Shown here: positions 8,262 through 17,370 of the stretch, piece after piece
Numbering within the stretch: the stretch's first letter is position 1
Layout: every line of letters begins with the position of its first letter
NCBI GenBank assembly: GCA_910586205.1
Contig: CAJUGD010000017.1
Coordinates: forward strand, 12,098-76,097
DNA length: 64,000 bases
Source: an uncultured Lachnospiraceae bacterium
Lineage (GTDB): Bacteria; Bacillota; Clostridia; Lachnospirales; Lachnospiraceae
Reading direction: 5' to 3'
Position numbers and translations under genes: made by a program
The notes under the pieces: model-generated
What the model was told of the DNA's origin: nothing
What the model saw: the letters and a program-made list of their open reading frames with translations, nothing else
The model's database searches: none

Positions 8262-9719
8262 ATGAGAAGTTTCAGTGAACAGCAGATCGGGGCTTTAGCG
8301 CCCAATGCCAATGCCTTAAGCAACGGAAGAAAGATCTCAGGCGGAGGCGGCTTCGTATCGCGGATGAGGTCAGAGGATGATACCTTTTATATGGGAGAGT
8401 GCAAGGGGAGCGGAAAGTCCAACTATGTAGTTTCAGCCGATTTTATAGAGGAGGACAAGCCGGTGTTTCGATGCAGCTGTCCCAGCCGGCAGTTTCCCTG
8501 CAAGCACAGCCTGGCGCTGATGTTTGAGATGGCGGCGCAGAAAGATTTTCCTGTGGGGGAGATTCCTAAGGATATTCTGGATAAACGGGAGAAAAAGCAG
8601 GCCAAGGAGGCAAAAAAGGCAGAACCTCAAGAGGCAAAAAAGCCGGTCTCGGAAAAAAGCAGCAAGGCAGGAAAAGCAGCACGGACAAAGAAGCTTAAAA
8701 AGCAGTTAGAAGGGCTGGAGCTGATGAAGCAGATGACGGATCAGCTCATGAATACAGGACTTTCTGCCATGGGAAGCGTTTCCCTAAAAAGCTATCGGGA
8801 GCTGGCGAAACAGTTGGGGGACTATTACCTTCCGGGGCCTCAGAATTATTTTAACCAGTTGGTGCTGGAGATGGAAGCGTATCAGAAAGATCAGGACAGG
8901 AAGCATTACCATCAGGCGGTGGAAGTGCTGAAACGATTGAGAGCCTTGGAGAGAAAGGCAGTAGTGTATCTGAACGGGAAGCTGGACACAGACTCACCGG
9001 AGGCGGATGATGATATTTTGTATGAGAAGCTGGGCGGAATCTGGAAGCTGGATCAGCTTGAAAGTCTGGGGCTTAAAAAGGAGCAGGCCAGGCTGGTGCA
9101 GCTTTCTTTCCAGGTGATCTATGATGAGGCCAGAAAGGAATATATTGATATCGGATACTGGGCGGATGTGGATACAGGGGAGATTTCCTGTACATACAAT
9201 TTTCGCCCGGTGAAAGCGCTTAAATATGTAAAGCAGGAGGATTCATGCTTTGGTATGGTAAAGGTTCCCATGCTCTGTTATTATCCGGGAGGGATCAATA
9301 AAAGGATTCGCTGGGAGAGCGCAGCCTTTGAGCCGGTGACCGGCCAGGTGCTGACAGAGGTGATAAAACATGCCTGCGGGGAGATAAGCACAGCGGTCAA
9401 GACGGCAAAAAATGAGCTCAAGAACCTTTTGTCAGAAGATTCCTGCGGGATGCTGCTTCGGTATGAGAGAATCGGAAAGCTTTCCGGGGAAAAAGGGGAA
9501 CTGTGGGTGTTAGAGGATGAAACCGGAGAGCGGATTGAGCTGGCAGGCAGAGAGAACTGGGAGGATACCATGACTGCCCTGTCCTTGATTCCGGATCCAA
9601 AGCTCTATCATAACCAGGTTTTGTTCGGGGTGCTGTATTATGATGCACAGGACCGCAAAATACGGATGTATCCCTGCAGTATTGTGACGGAAAAAGGGAT
9701 TATAAGGTTGCTTTATTGA
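8262..9719 (+). CDS. SWIM zinc-finger protein
   Basis: A 485-residue protein with a SWIM zinc finger near its N-terminus: C71-x-C73-x6-C80-x-H82 (CSCPSRQFPCKH). SWIM fingers bind nucleic acid or protein. A lysine/alanine-rich charged linker follows (about residues 105-145), then a large unrecognised C-terminal domain. ATG 8262 is preceded by GAGGAGG at 8241-8247 with rather long spacing; ATG 8214 is an alternative. It is first in an operon with a helical-repeat protein, a MoxR ATPase, a DUF5682 protein and a VWA protein. As I recall, the enterobacterial yehL-yehM-yehP-yehQ locus has the same domain set (AAA, DUF5682, VWA, SWIM) and is also uncharacterised. Confidence 0.85.
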   Translation: MRSFSEQQIGALAPNANALSNGRKISGGGGFVSRMRSEDDTFYMGECKGSGKSNYVVSADFIEEDKPVFRCSCPSRQFPCKHSLALMFEMAAQKDFPVGEIPKDILDKREKKQAKEAKKAEPQEAKKPVSEKSSKAGKAARTKKLKKQLEGLELMKQMTDQLMNTGLSAMGSVSLKSYRELAKQLGDYYLPGPQNYFNQLVLEMEAYQKDQDRKHYHQAVEVLKRLRALERKAVVYLNGKLDTDSPEADDDILYEKLGGIWKLDQLESLGLKKEQARLVQLSFQVIYDEARKEYIDIGYWADVDTGEISCTYNFRPVKALKYVKQEDSCFGMVKVPMLCYYPGGINKRIRWESAAFEPVTGQVLTEVIKHACGEISTAVKTAKNELKNLLSEDSCGMLLRYERIGKLSGEKGELWVLEDETGERIELAGRENWEDTMTALSLIPDPKLYHNQVLFGVLYYDAQDRKIRMYPCSIVTEKGIIRLLY

Positions 9720-9775
9720 TGGCAGCAGGGGATGCCATTGTGATTTGTACAGCAGGAGAAAAGAGGAAGCAGTGT

Positions 9776-11701
9776 ATGAATTTGGAAGCAGTATATGAAT
9801 TGAGGGAAAGGCTGGAAACAGCAGCAGTTGCAGGCGTGAATCTGATCCAGGAGGATTTCCGCCTGAAAAGGGCAGTGCAGCAGATGGAGCCATATGCCAA
9901 GGCTTCCCCGGTATTTCAGAAAATATATGGGATGGCAGGAAAGCTTTTGACACCGGAATGTGAGGACCGGGCAGGGGTGCTTTTGGATACGCTGGGTCTT
10001 TTGGATGCTGTGCTCTGCACCCAGGGGACGGCGGGAGCAGAAGGAGAGATGAAAGAGCCGGATAGGTTCTTATCGGGGGGAGAGACTTATCAGCAGGTTT
10101 CTTACGGAAGGCTTGCAGCAGTGCTGGAGGCGTTTCGCGGAACCGGCGGAGGGCGTTATGCCGTTATACGGGATGCCCATGAGGAGGATCCGGATATTTT
10201 CAGCGATTATCGGATGAAGTACTGGATGGTGCGGGCCCTTGGAGACAGCTATGGGGAGCTGGCAGAGATGGTTGCAGGGTGGCTGGTAAAAGAGGGGGAT
10301 TTGGTGATTCCTCTGCTGAAAAAGGGATTTGTGCCAGACGGCAAACGAGAGATGGCCCGAAGGATTGAGGTTATGGAGCAGATTGCAGGAAGCCGGGAAA
10401 ATGAGTTTTACCGGTATGCGGCAAAGGAGGGGAAAAAGGAGATTAAAGAGGCTGCCCTTCTGGCGCTGCGCCATGATTTGTCCAATGCAGAGCTGCTTTT
10501 AGATTACCAGAAGTCAGAAAAGGGAAAATGTAAGGAAGCAGCGATGAAAGCCTTATCTTATATGGATGGGGAGGAAACGGCAGGATTCTGGAAGGCCAGG
10601 ATGGAGAAAAAGCCGGAGGAGACAGCCGGGTATCTGGAGCCGTCAGATCGGGATTGGGCCGGAGACCTGATTGCAGACGCCTTAGAGAAACTGCTTGCTG
10701 CCGGGATTCCGGAAACAGATTGCGAAGAACTTAAAAAGGGCAAGGAAACAAAAGAGGATCGGGCGAAAGAGCGGGCAAAGGCAAAGGAAGAACAGGAAAA
10801 TTATAAAAGAAAGCTAAAGCTTCTCTGGAATGCAGCCGCAGGAAAGCGCTCAGAGAAGATCTGCGGCTGCTATGAAAAGATCTATCAGATTATGCCAAAG
10901 GAAGTGCCTTCTGTATTAAGCCAGTCAGTGATCCGAAGCTGTGATCCTTCTCTGTGTGCTCTGGCAGAGGAAATGTACAGGCGTTATGGAGACGAATTTT
11001 TAGAGCCGGTATTTCTTGCCTCGGTCTTGACTGCCACGGCAGAGGAGACCTATGAGCGGTTTCATGAATTTTTAAAGCCGGATGGGATCTTGCGGAAGCT
11101 GACAGGAAAAAAGCAGGATGCCACGGGCGTTCTGTACGGGTTTGCCAAGATCGTGTATCGGGAAGATGAGGGAAAGTACGGCATTACGCTGGAGGAGATG
11201 AACAGCCCTGTGAGAGATCGTGAGGTAAACCGGTGGATTCCAGGGGGAATTGATCTGCGGTGGTATCCGCTTCTGTTAAATTATCCGGGGCGGTTTGCAA
11301 CAGGAAGGCGAAACAGCTACAGCATGTACCGGAATTATTATGACTGGATGGTGGCAAAGCTTTACCGGCCTGATGTGGAAGATTTGCAGGAGCCTTATGG
11401 AAGATTCTTCTATGAGGGGGCGCTGCGCCTGACTCCTACTACGGACGGAATCCAGATGATGAAGCGGTGCGGCTGGAAAAATTATACAGGACTTCTGTCT
11501 GCATGCGTGACGGACGGAAACTCTATTCCGTCTTACTTGATCCGCAGTCTGCTCAGTGAGCTTCCCATGACGAATCAGGAGTTAGCGGATGAGCTGGATC
11601 AGATGATTCAGCAGAGAAAAGGGAAGGTTACCAACGGCATTACGATTATGGAACATTGGAGGGACGGGCTTTTAAGCGGCGTTCCGGTGGAAAAGCTGTA
11701 A
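9776..11701 (+). CDS. Large helical-repeat protein of the MoxR/VWA operon
   Basis: About 641 residues, almost entirely helical, with HEAT-like segments such as KEAAMKALSYMDGEE. I do not recognise a catalytic motif. The likely role is a scaffold or adaptor for the ATPase and VWA partners, an inference from position. ATG 9776 has a good ribosome site (AGAGGAAG at 9762-9769). An in-frame TTG-ATG at 9716-9721 overlaps the SWIM stop and would add 20 residues. The C-terminal half carries a tryptophan/tyrosine-rich segment (residues about 480-530) before a final helical part. Confidence 0.75.
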   Translation: MNLEAVYELRERLETAAVAGVNLIQEDFRLKRAVQQMEPYAKASPVFQKIYGMAGKLLTPECEDRAGVLLDTLGLLDAVLCTQGTAGAEGEMKEPDRFLSGGETYQQVSYGRLAAVLEAFRGTGGGRYAVIRDAHEEDPDIFSDYRMKYWMVRALGDSYGELAEMVAGWLVKEGDLVIPLLKKGFVPDGKREMARRIEVMEQIAGSRENEFYRYAAKEGKKEIKEAALLALRHDLSNAELLLDYQKSEKGKCKEAAMKALSYMDGEETAGFWKARMEKKPEETAGYLEPSDRDWAGDLIADALEKLLAAGIPETDCEELKKGKETKEDRAKERAKAKEEQENYKRKLKLLWNAAAGKRSEKICGCYEKIYQIMPKEVPSVLSQSVIRSCDPSLCALAEEMYRRYGDEFLEPVFLASVLTATAEETYERFHEFLKPDGILRKLTGKKQDATGVLYGFAKIVYREDEGKYGITLEEMNSPVRDREVNRWIPGGIDLRWYPLLLNYPGRFATGRRNSYSMYRNYYDWMVAKLYRPDVEDLQEPYGRFFYEGALRLTPTTDGIQMMKRCGWKNYTGLLSACVTDGNSIPSYLIRSLLSELPMTNQELADELDQMIQQRKGKVTNGITIMEHWRDGLLSGVPVEKL

Positions 11702-11750
11702 ATAGCAGCCGGAAGCTGGCATAGGCATTGGAAAGAGGAGGAGAAGCAAT

Positions 11751-12836
11751 ATGGAACAGAATATGCAGCGGCTGCCTGCAGAGCAGCTTTTTCAGAAAGA
11801 GATTGAAACGTTGATTGCAAACGAGAAATATCCGGTGCCTGCAGGGTGGAAAATGTCTCCACGGTCTGTGTTTACTTATATCTGCGGCGGAAAGTCCGGG
11901 GATGTGGAGATTACGCCTAAATATATCGGTCATGAGCGGTTGGTGGAGATCGCCATCTCCACATTGGTGACAGACCGGGCCCTTCTTCTCATCGGAGAGC
12001 CGGGAACCGCAAAGTCCTGGCTGTCAGAGCATTTGACAGCCGCCATTAACGGGGATTCTACCAGGGTGATCCAGGGGACAGCCGGGACTACGGAGGAACA
12101 GATCCGGTATTCCTGGAATTATGCCATGCTGATTGCAAACGGCCCTTCCAGGGAAGCCATGATTCCAAGTCCCATTTACCGGGCTATGGAACAGGGCATG
12201 ATTGCCAGGGTGGAGGAAATTTCCCGGTGTGCCTCAGAGGTTCAGGACGCTTTGATTTCCATTTTGTCAGAAAAACGGATCTCTGTACCGGAGTTAGGAG
12301 TGGAGATTCCGGCCAGAAAGGGATTTTCTGTGATAGCCACAGCCAATACAAGGGATAAGGGCGTCAATGAAATGTCGGCCGCTTTAAAGAGGCGGTTTAA
12401 TATTGTAGTGCTGCCTGCCCCTGACAGCCTTGAGGCAGAGATGGATATTGTGGAGACCAGGATTAAACAGCTTTCAGGAAGTCTGGATCTGAATGCCCGT
12501 TTGCCGGAGGAGGAAGTAGTGAGAAAGGTATGCACGATTTTCCGGGAGCTTCGCAAGGGGGCTACATTGGATGGAAAGCAGAAGTTAAAGCCTACCTCCG
12601 GGGTGCTGTCTACGGCAGAAGCCATTTCCCTGCTTGCCAACAGTATGGCGCTGGCAGGAAGCTTTGGAGACGGGAATATTACGGATCGTGACCTGGCTGC
12701 AGGGCTGCAGGGAGCTGTTGTCAAGGAGGACAATAAGGATGGCAGGACTTGGGAGGAATATCTGGAGAATATTATGAAGAAACGAGGGTCAAAGTGGCTG
12801 TCCTTGTATCAGGAATGTAAGGAGCTGAACCGCTGA
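11751..12836 (+). CDS. MoxR-type AAA+ ATPase
   Basis: A 361-residue AAA+ ATPase of the MoxR type (YehL-like subgroup). Walker A is GEPGTAKS (residues 82-89). The Walker B position reads ARVEEI (152-157), with Glu where Asp is usual. Sensor 1 is ATANTRDKG. The C-terminal lid follows LKPTSGVLSTAEA. MoxR ATPases work with VWA-domain proteins to mature or remodel target proteins, and a VWA gene lies two genes downstream. The start has a strong ribosome site (GAGGAGG, about 9 bases upstream). The stop overlaps the next ATG (TGATG), indicating coupling to the DUF5682 gene. Confidence 0.92.
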   Translation: MEQNMQRLPAEQLFQKEIETLIANEKYPVPAGWKMSPRSVFTYICGGKSGDVEITPKYIGHERLVEIAISTLVTDRALLLIGEPGTAKSWLSEHLTAAINGDSTRVIQGTAGTTEEQIRYSWNYAMLIANGPSREAMIPSPIYRAMEQGMIARVEEISRCASEVQDALISILSEKRISVPELGVEIPARKGFSVIATANTRDKGVNEMSAALKRRFNIVVLPAPDSLEAEMDIVETRIKQLSGSLDLNARLPEEEVVRKVCTIFRELRKGATLDGKQKLKPTSGVLSTAEAISLLANSMALAGSFGDGNITDRDLAAGLQGAVVKEDNKDGRTWEEYLENIMKKRGSKWLSLYQECKELNR

Positions 12837-15136
12837 TGGGAGGCAGGGTAAAGGACAAGGGAGAGAAAAAAGGCCCTCATGTGTTTGGGATCCGGCATTT
12901 GTCTCCGGCAGGCGCTTACTATGTGAGACGGTTTTTGGATGAGGTTTCACCAGAGCTTCTGCTGATCGAGGGACCTTCTGATTTTACAGAACTGATCCAG
13001 GACTTAGGGGATCCAAAGGTAAAGCCGCCGGTGGCAGTGATGGCATATACAGAGGAACTGCCGATTCGGACGATTTTGTATCCGTTTGCTGTGTATTCGC
13101 CGGAATATCAGGCAATCTGCTGGGCCAGAGAGCATGGGTGTGAGTGCAGGTTCTGTGATCTGCCTTCCCAGGTGTTTCTTGGGATTGAGGAGCAAAAGCG
13201 TGCCCGAAAATGCCAAAAACCAATGGAGGAAGAAAGCCCTACAGCGCATGTCTACCGGCGTTTGGGTGAGTGCTCTGGCGACGGAGATCAGGAGACCTTT
13301 TGGGAGCGTACTTTAGAACATGCTCTTGACGAAAAGGGATACGAAAGGGGCGCCGCTGAATTTGGGCGGTCTTTGCGGGAGCTTTCTATGGGATATGAGG
13401 AAGATGATGCAGAGAACCTGGTTCGGGAGGCATATATGCGCCGGGTGATTGCCCAGGCAGGAAAGGAAGGGTTTTCGCCGGATAAGATCGCAGTGGTCAC
13501 AGGAGCATTTCATGTAGAAGGGCTGCTTTTGGGAGGAAAGCCCATGACAGAAAAAGAGCTCAAGAAGCTTCCTTCGCTGGAAGTGAATAAGACATTGATG
13601 CCTTATTCCTATTTCCGGCTTTCAGAGCGAGCCGGGTATGGCGCAGGCAACCGGGCGCCTGCCTATTATGAGCTTTTGTGGGACGGACTTTGCAGGGAAA
13701 TGCCGGACTATACAGGACGTCGCTATCTTGCTGCCTTGGCAGCATATCAGCGGGAACATGGCAATATGGTGTCGTCAGCGGAGATTATTGAGGCAGTAAG
13801 GCTGGCTGGATCCTTAGCTGAACTTCATGGCGCACATCTTCCGGCTCTGCGTGATCTGCGGGATGCCGCAATAACCTGTATGGGCCATGGCAGCTTTTCG
13901 GAGATTGCCCTGGCAGTGGCAGATACAGAGATCGGAACAAAGATCGGAAGTCTGCCGGAAGGGGTGAGCCAAACCTCCATCCAGTCGGATTTTTACAGGC
14001 AGCTAAAGGAGCTGCGGCTGGAAAAATATAAGTCGGTAAGCAGTCAGGAGCTTTCTCTTGATCTGCGGGAAAAGCTGACTGTAAAGTCAGAGCGGGCGGC
14101 TTTCCTGGATCTGGAGAGATCATTTTTCCTTCACAGGCTTAAGGTATTGGGGATTAGCTTTGCAACCCCTCAGGCCGTGAGGCAGGAGCGGGCAACCTGG
14201 GCGGAGCAGTGGCTCCTCCGGTGGACGCCGGAGGCAGAGATGCAGATTGTGGAGGCTGTGTTAAAGGGTGATACTGTGGAGCAGGCGGCTTCCTTTGAAC
14301 TAAGGGAGAGAACCACAAACGCCGGTATTTCCGGAATTGCAGAGGTAATTGAGGAAGCCTGCAACTGCGGAATGCCCACTTCCATGGAGTATGCGACAAA
14401 TGCCCTTCAGAGTACGGCAGTGTCGGCAGTGTCTGTGACGGAAATTGCCGAGACAGCAGGGAGGCTTTCTGTTGTGCTTCGATACGGAGATATCCGCAGG
14501 CTGGACAGGGAGCCATTGGTTCCCATTTTATCTCAGTTGTTTCTCCGCGCCTGCCTGATTTTGGTGGGAGAATGTGTCTGTGACGACAGTGCGGCAAAGC
14601 TGCTGGCCCAATCCATGACTACTCTCCATCAGGTATCAATAAACCACGATTTCCTGGACGGAGAGAGATGGCTGAAGGCGCTGACAGAGATTGCCACAAG
14701 GGATGATTTAAATACCAGGCTGTCAGGGCTTGCAGCGGCCATTCTTTTGGAGATGGGACAGATTGACAGCCAAGATTTGGGGCGGGAGGTGGAGCGGCGG
14801 CTTTCGAAAGGCATTCCGGCAGAGCTGGGGGCAGGATGGTTTGAGGGATTGTCCATGAAGAACCATTATGCACTGATTGGGCGGCTTACTTTATGGGAGA
14901 AGCTCAGTGAGTATCTGGATACGCTGGATAATGAGGAATTTAAGCGGGCCTTGGTATTTTTGCGCCGTGCTTTTGCTGATTTTACATCCGAGGAAAAGAA
15001 TCAGATTGCGGAAAATATGGGAGAGATCTGGCAGGTGAATCCGGCCCAGGTCAGCGAGGTATTAAATGGGCCGGTGTCGGATGAGGAGCTTTCTATGCTG
15101 TCAGGATTGGATGATTTTGATTTTGGGGATATTTAA
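12836..15136 (+). CDS. DUF5682 family protein (possible TIKI/ChaN-like fold)
   Basis: A 766-residue protein that I recognise as DUF5682 (YehM-like). The N-terminal part contains GIRHLSPAGA (H21), LLLIEGP (about 41-47), REAYMRRVI (197-205) and GAFHVEGL (223-230). This spacing of G-x-x-H, a central Arg/Met helix and a second G-x-x-H resembles the TraB/ChaN/EreA (TIKI) superfamily of putative hydrolases. That is inference from motif shape only. The rest is helical and rich in short repeats. It begins inside the stop of the MoxR gene and is followed after 120 bases by the VWA gene. Function is unknown. Confidence 0.85.
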   Translation: MGGRVKDKGEKKGPHVFGIRHLSPAGAYYVRRFLDEVSPELLLIEGPSDFTELIQDLGDPKVKPPVAVMAYTEELPIRTILYPFAVYSPEYQAICWAREHGCECRFCDLPSQVFLGIEEQKRARKCQKPMEEESPTAHVYRRLGECSGDGDQETFWERTLEHALDEKGYERGAAEFGRSLRELSMGYEEDDAENLVREAYMRRVIAQAGKEGFSPDKIAVVTGAFHVEGLLLGGKPMTEKELKKLPSLEVNKTLMPYSYFRLSERAGYGAGNRAPAYYELLWDGLCREMPDYTGRRYLAALAAYQREHGNMVSSAEIIEAVRLAGSLAELHGAHLPALRDLRDAAITCMGHGSFSEIALAVADTEIGTKIGSLPEGVSQTSIQSDFYRQLKELRLEKYKSVSSQELSLDLREKLTVKSERAAFLDLERSFFLHRLKVLGISFATPQAVRQERATWAEQWLLRWTPEAEMQIVEAVLKGDTVEQAASFELRERTTNAGISGIAEVIEEACNCGMPTSMEYATNALQSTAVSAVSVTEIAETAGRLSVVLRYGDIRRLDREPLVPILSQLFLRACLILVGECVCDDSAAKLLAQSMTTLHQVSINHDFLDGERWLKALTEIATRDDLNTRLSGLAAAILLEMGQIDSQDLGREVERRLSKGIPAELGAGWFEGLSMKNHYALIGRLTLWEKLSEYLDTLDNEEFKRALVFLRRAFADFTSEEKNQIAENMGEIWQVNPAQVSEVLNGPVSDEELSMLSGLDDFDFGDI

Positions 15137-15256
15137 CGCGGTGCCAGAGTCAAAGGTCAGGAATCCGGTGAAGGTTTGCATGTAAGAGGATTCTTGATCT
15201 TGGGACCCGCAGACACCGAAAAGGAGCATAACAAGCAAGAAAGGAAGCCTGGACAA

Positions 15257-16462
15257 ATGGACACAAAGGAGCGGATGAAACGATGGCGCCTGATATTGGG
15301 GGAGGAGAGTCAGAGCCAGTTTGAGACCATGGACGGCGGGGGAGGAGCCTTGCTGACAGAGGAGCAGTGGATGATGGATCAGGCTTTGGCTGCAATCTAC
15401 AATAAAAGCTCTGCAGGAGGCTTTGGCCCAGGCGGGCCGGGGGCGGGAAAGGGACCGTCCAACCCTCAGATTACCCGGTGGCTGGGAGATGTGCGGACTT
15501 TGTTTGACAAGGATTTGGTGAAAATCGTTCAGGGAGACGCCATGGAACGGTGTGGATTAAAACAGTTGATATTTGAGCCGGAGCTTTTGGAACAGATGGA
15601 GCCCGACATGAATCTTGCCACTACAATTTTGCTTTTAAAAGACCAGGTGCCCAAAAGGAGCAAGGAAAGCGTCCGGGAGTTTATGGCAAAGATTGTGGAG
15701 GAAATCAACAAGCTTTTAGAGAGTGATATCCGCCGGGCAGTGACGGCAGCAGTCAACAGGCGGCAGCATTCACCTATTCCGTCAGCGGCAGCCCTGGATT
15801 TTCCAACCACCATCCGCCGGGGCATCAAGAACTATAACCCGGAGCTTAAAAAGATCATTCCGGAACACTATTATTTCTTTGACCGGACGACTCTTACGGC
15901 AGCAAGCAAGTATACGGTGATCCTGGATGTGGACCAGAGCGGCTCCATGGGAGAGTCCGTAATTTATTCTTCGATTATGAGCTGTATCCTGGCAAGCATG
16001 GCAGCTATCCGAACCAGGATCGTGGCTTTTGACACCCAGGTGGTGGATTTGACAGAGAAATGTGAGGATCCGGTGGATCTGCTGTTTGGATTTCAGTTGG
16101 GAGGAGGCACGGATATAAATAAATCTATTGCTTATTGCCAACAGTTTATAGAGAATCCCAAAAAGACCATATTCTTTCTGATCAGTGATCTGATGGAAGG
16201 AGGAAACCGGGCCGGGCTTTTGCGCCGGCTGGATGAGATGAGAGAGTCAGGGGCAATCGTAGTATGTCTTCTTGCCATTGCGGATGGAGGAAAGCCCTAT
16301 TATGATGCTCAGATGGCTCAGAGAATCGCTGGTTTGGGGATTCCCTGTTTTGCCTGTAATCCCCAAAATCTGCCCAAGCTTTTAGAGCGCGCCCTTAAAG
16401 GACAGGATCTTATGGCGTTTCAGAGGGAGTTTGAGGAAAAGGGAGGATTTAAAAATATTTGA
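15257..16462 (+). CDS. VWA-domain protein, MoxR partner
   Basis: A 401-residue protein with a C-terminal von Willebrand A domain. The MIDAS metal site is complete: D226-x-S228-x-S230 (DVDQSGSM), the threonine motif GGGTDINKS and the aspartate motif LISDLMEGG. VWA proteins paired with MoxR ATPases recruit client proteins through the metal site. The N-terminal 200 residues are helical with a glycine-rich loop (GGFGPGGPGAGKG). I chose ATG 15257, preceded by AAAGGAAG, over the longer frame from 15176, which lacks a ribosome site. The stop lies 20 bases before hslO. Confidence 0.9.
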   Translation: MDTKERMKRWRLILGEESQSQFETMDGGGGALLTEEQWMMDQALAAIYNKSSAGGFGPGGPGAGKGPSNPQITRWLGDVRTLFDKDLVKIVQGDAMERCGLKQLIFEPELLEQMEPDMNLATTILLLKDQVPKRSKESVREFMAKIVEEINKLLESDIRRAVTAAVNRRQHSPIPSAAALDFPTTIRRGIKNYNPELKKIIPEHYYFFDRTTLTAASKYTVILDVDQSGSMGESVIYSSIMSCILASMAAIRTRIVAFDTQVVDLTEKCEDPVDLLFGFQLGGGTDINKSIAYCQQFIENPKKTIFFLISDLMEGGNRAGLLRRLDEMRESGAIVVCLLAIADGGKPYYDAQMAQRIAGLGIPCFACNPQNLPKLLERALKGQDLMAFQREFEEKGGFKNI

Positions 16463-16482
16463 CAGATAAAAGGAGATTAGCA

Positions 16483-17358
16483 GTGGATTATATGATTCGG
16501 GCCACGGCTGCCAAAGGGCAGATTCGGGCATTTGCGGCTACAACCCGGGAAACCGTGGAATATGCACGGGCAGCCCACAATACCAGCCCGGTAGCTACGG
16601 CTGCTTTGGGACGGCTTTTGACAGGAAGCGTTATGATGGGAGCCATGATGAAAGGGGAGAAGGATCTTCTGACCATTAAGGTGGAGGGAGACGGCCCTAT
16701 GGGCGGGATGACGGTGATGGCAGATTCTAAGGGAAATGTGAAGGGCTATGCTTTTCATCCGGAGATAATGCTTCCGCCTAACGAGAAGGGAAAGCTGGAT
16801 GTGGGCGGGGCCTTGGGCATAGGGGTGCTGACGGTAATCAAGGATATGGGAATGAAGGAGCCTTATGTGGGGCAGACCATATTAGTGACGGGAGAGATTG
16901 CAGAGGATCTGACCTATTATTTTGCCACTTCAGAGCAAACGCCGTCCAGCGTGGCTTTGGGGGTGCTGATGAACCGGGAGAATACGGTGCGTCAGGCAGG
17001 CGGATTTATCCTGCAGATGATGCCGGGGGTTTCAGAGGAGGTGGTTTCAGGGCTGGAAAAACGGCTTTCGGAAATTGTCTCTGTGACAGCTCTCCTTGAT
17101 GAAGGAAGGACGCCGGAAGAAATCTTAAAGTATGTTTTAGGGGATTTGGATCTGGAGATTTTGGACAGGATGCCTGTGAGATTTTTCTGTAATTGTTGTA
17201 AAGAAAGAATTGAAAAGGCACTGGTCAGTGTAGGCAGGCAGGAGCTGCAGCAGATGATTGACGAGGGCAAGACCATTGAGGTAAACTGCCATTTCTGCGG
17301 CAGGCATTATCCGGTGACAGTGGAGGAGTTGAAGGGGCTGCTTTTACAGGCCCGATAG
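16483..17358 (+). CDS. hslO: Hsp33 redox-regulated chaperone
   Basis: Hsp33 holds unfolding proteins during oxidative and heat stress; its zinc-bound cysteines switch it on when oxidised. The protein (291 residues) shows the typical start IRATAAKGQIRAF and the C-terminal zinc switch C236-x-C238 ... C269-x-x-C272 (CNC and CHFC). GTG 16483 has AAAAGGAG eight bases upstream and matches the family N-terminus. An in-frame TTG at 16459 and an ATG at 16492 are less likely. It follows the VWA gene by 20 bases, so it is probably in the same transcript as the MoxR/VWA set, and it precedes udp by 12 bases. Confidence 0.95.
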   Translation: MDYMIRATAAKGQIRAFAATTRETVEYARAAHNTSPVATAALGRLLTGSVMMGAMMKGEKDLLTIKVEGDGPMGGMTVMADSKGNVKGYAFHPEIMLPPNEKGKLDVGGALGIGVLTVIKDMGMKEPYVGQTILVTGEIAEDLTYYFATSEQTPSSVALGVLMNRENTVRQAGGFILQMMPGVSEEVVSGLEKRLSEIVSVTALLDEGRTPEEILKYVLGDLDLEILDRMPVRFFCNCCKERIEKALVSVGRQELQQMIDEGKTIEVNCHFCGRHYPVTVEELKGLLLQAR

Positions 17359-17370
17359 GAGGGGTAAGAA

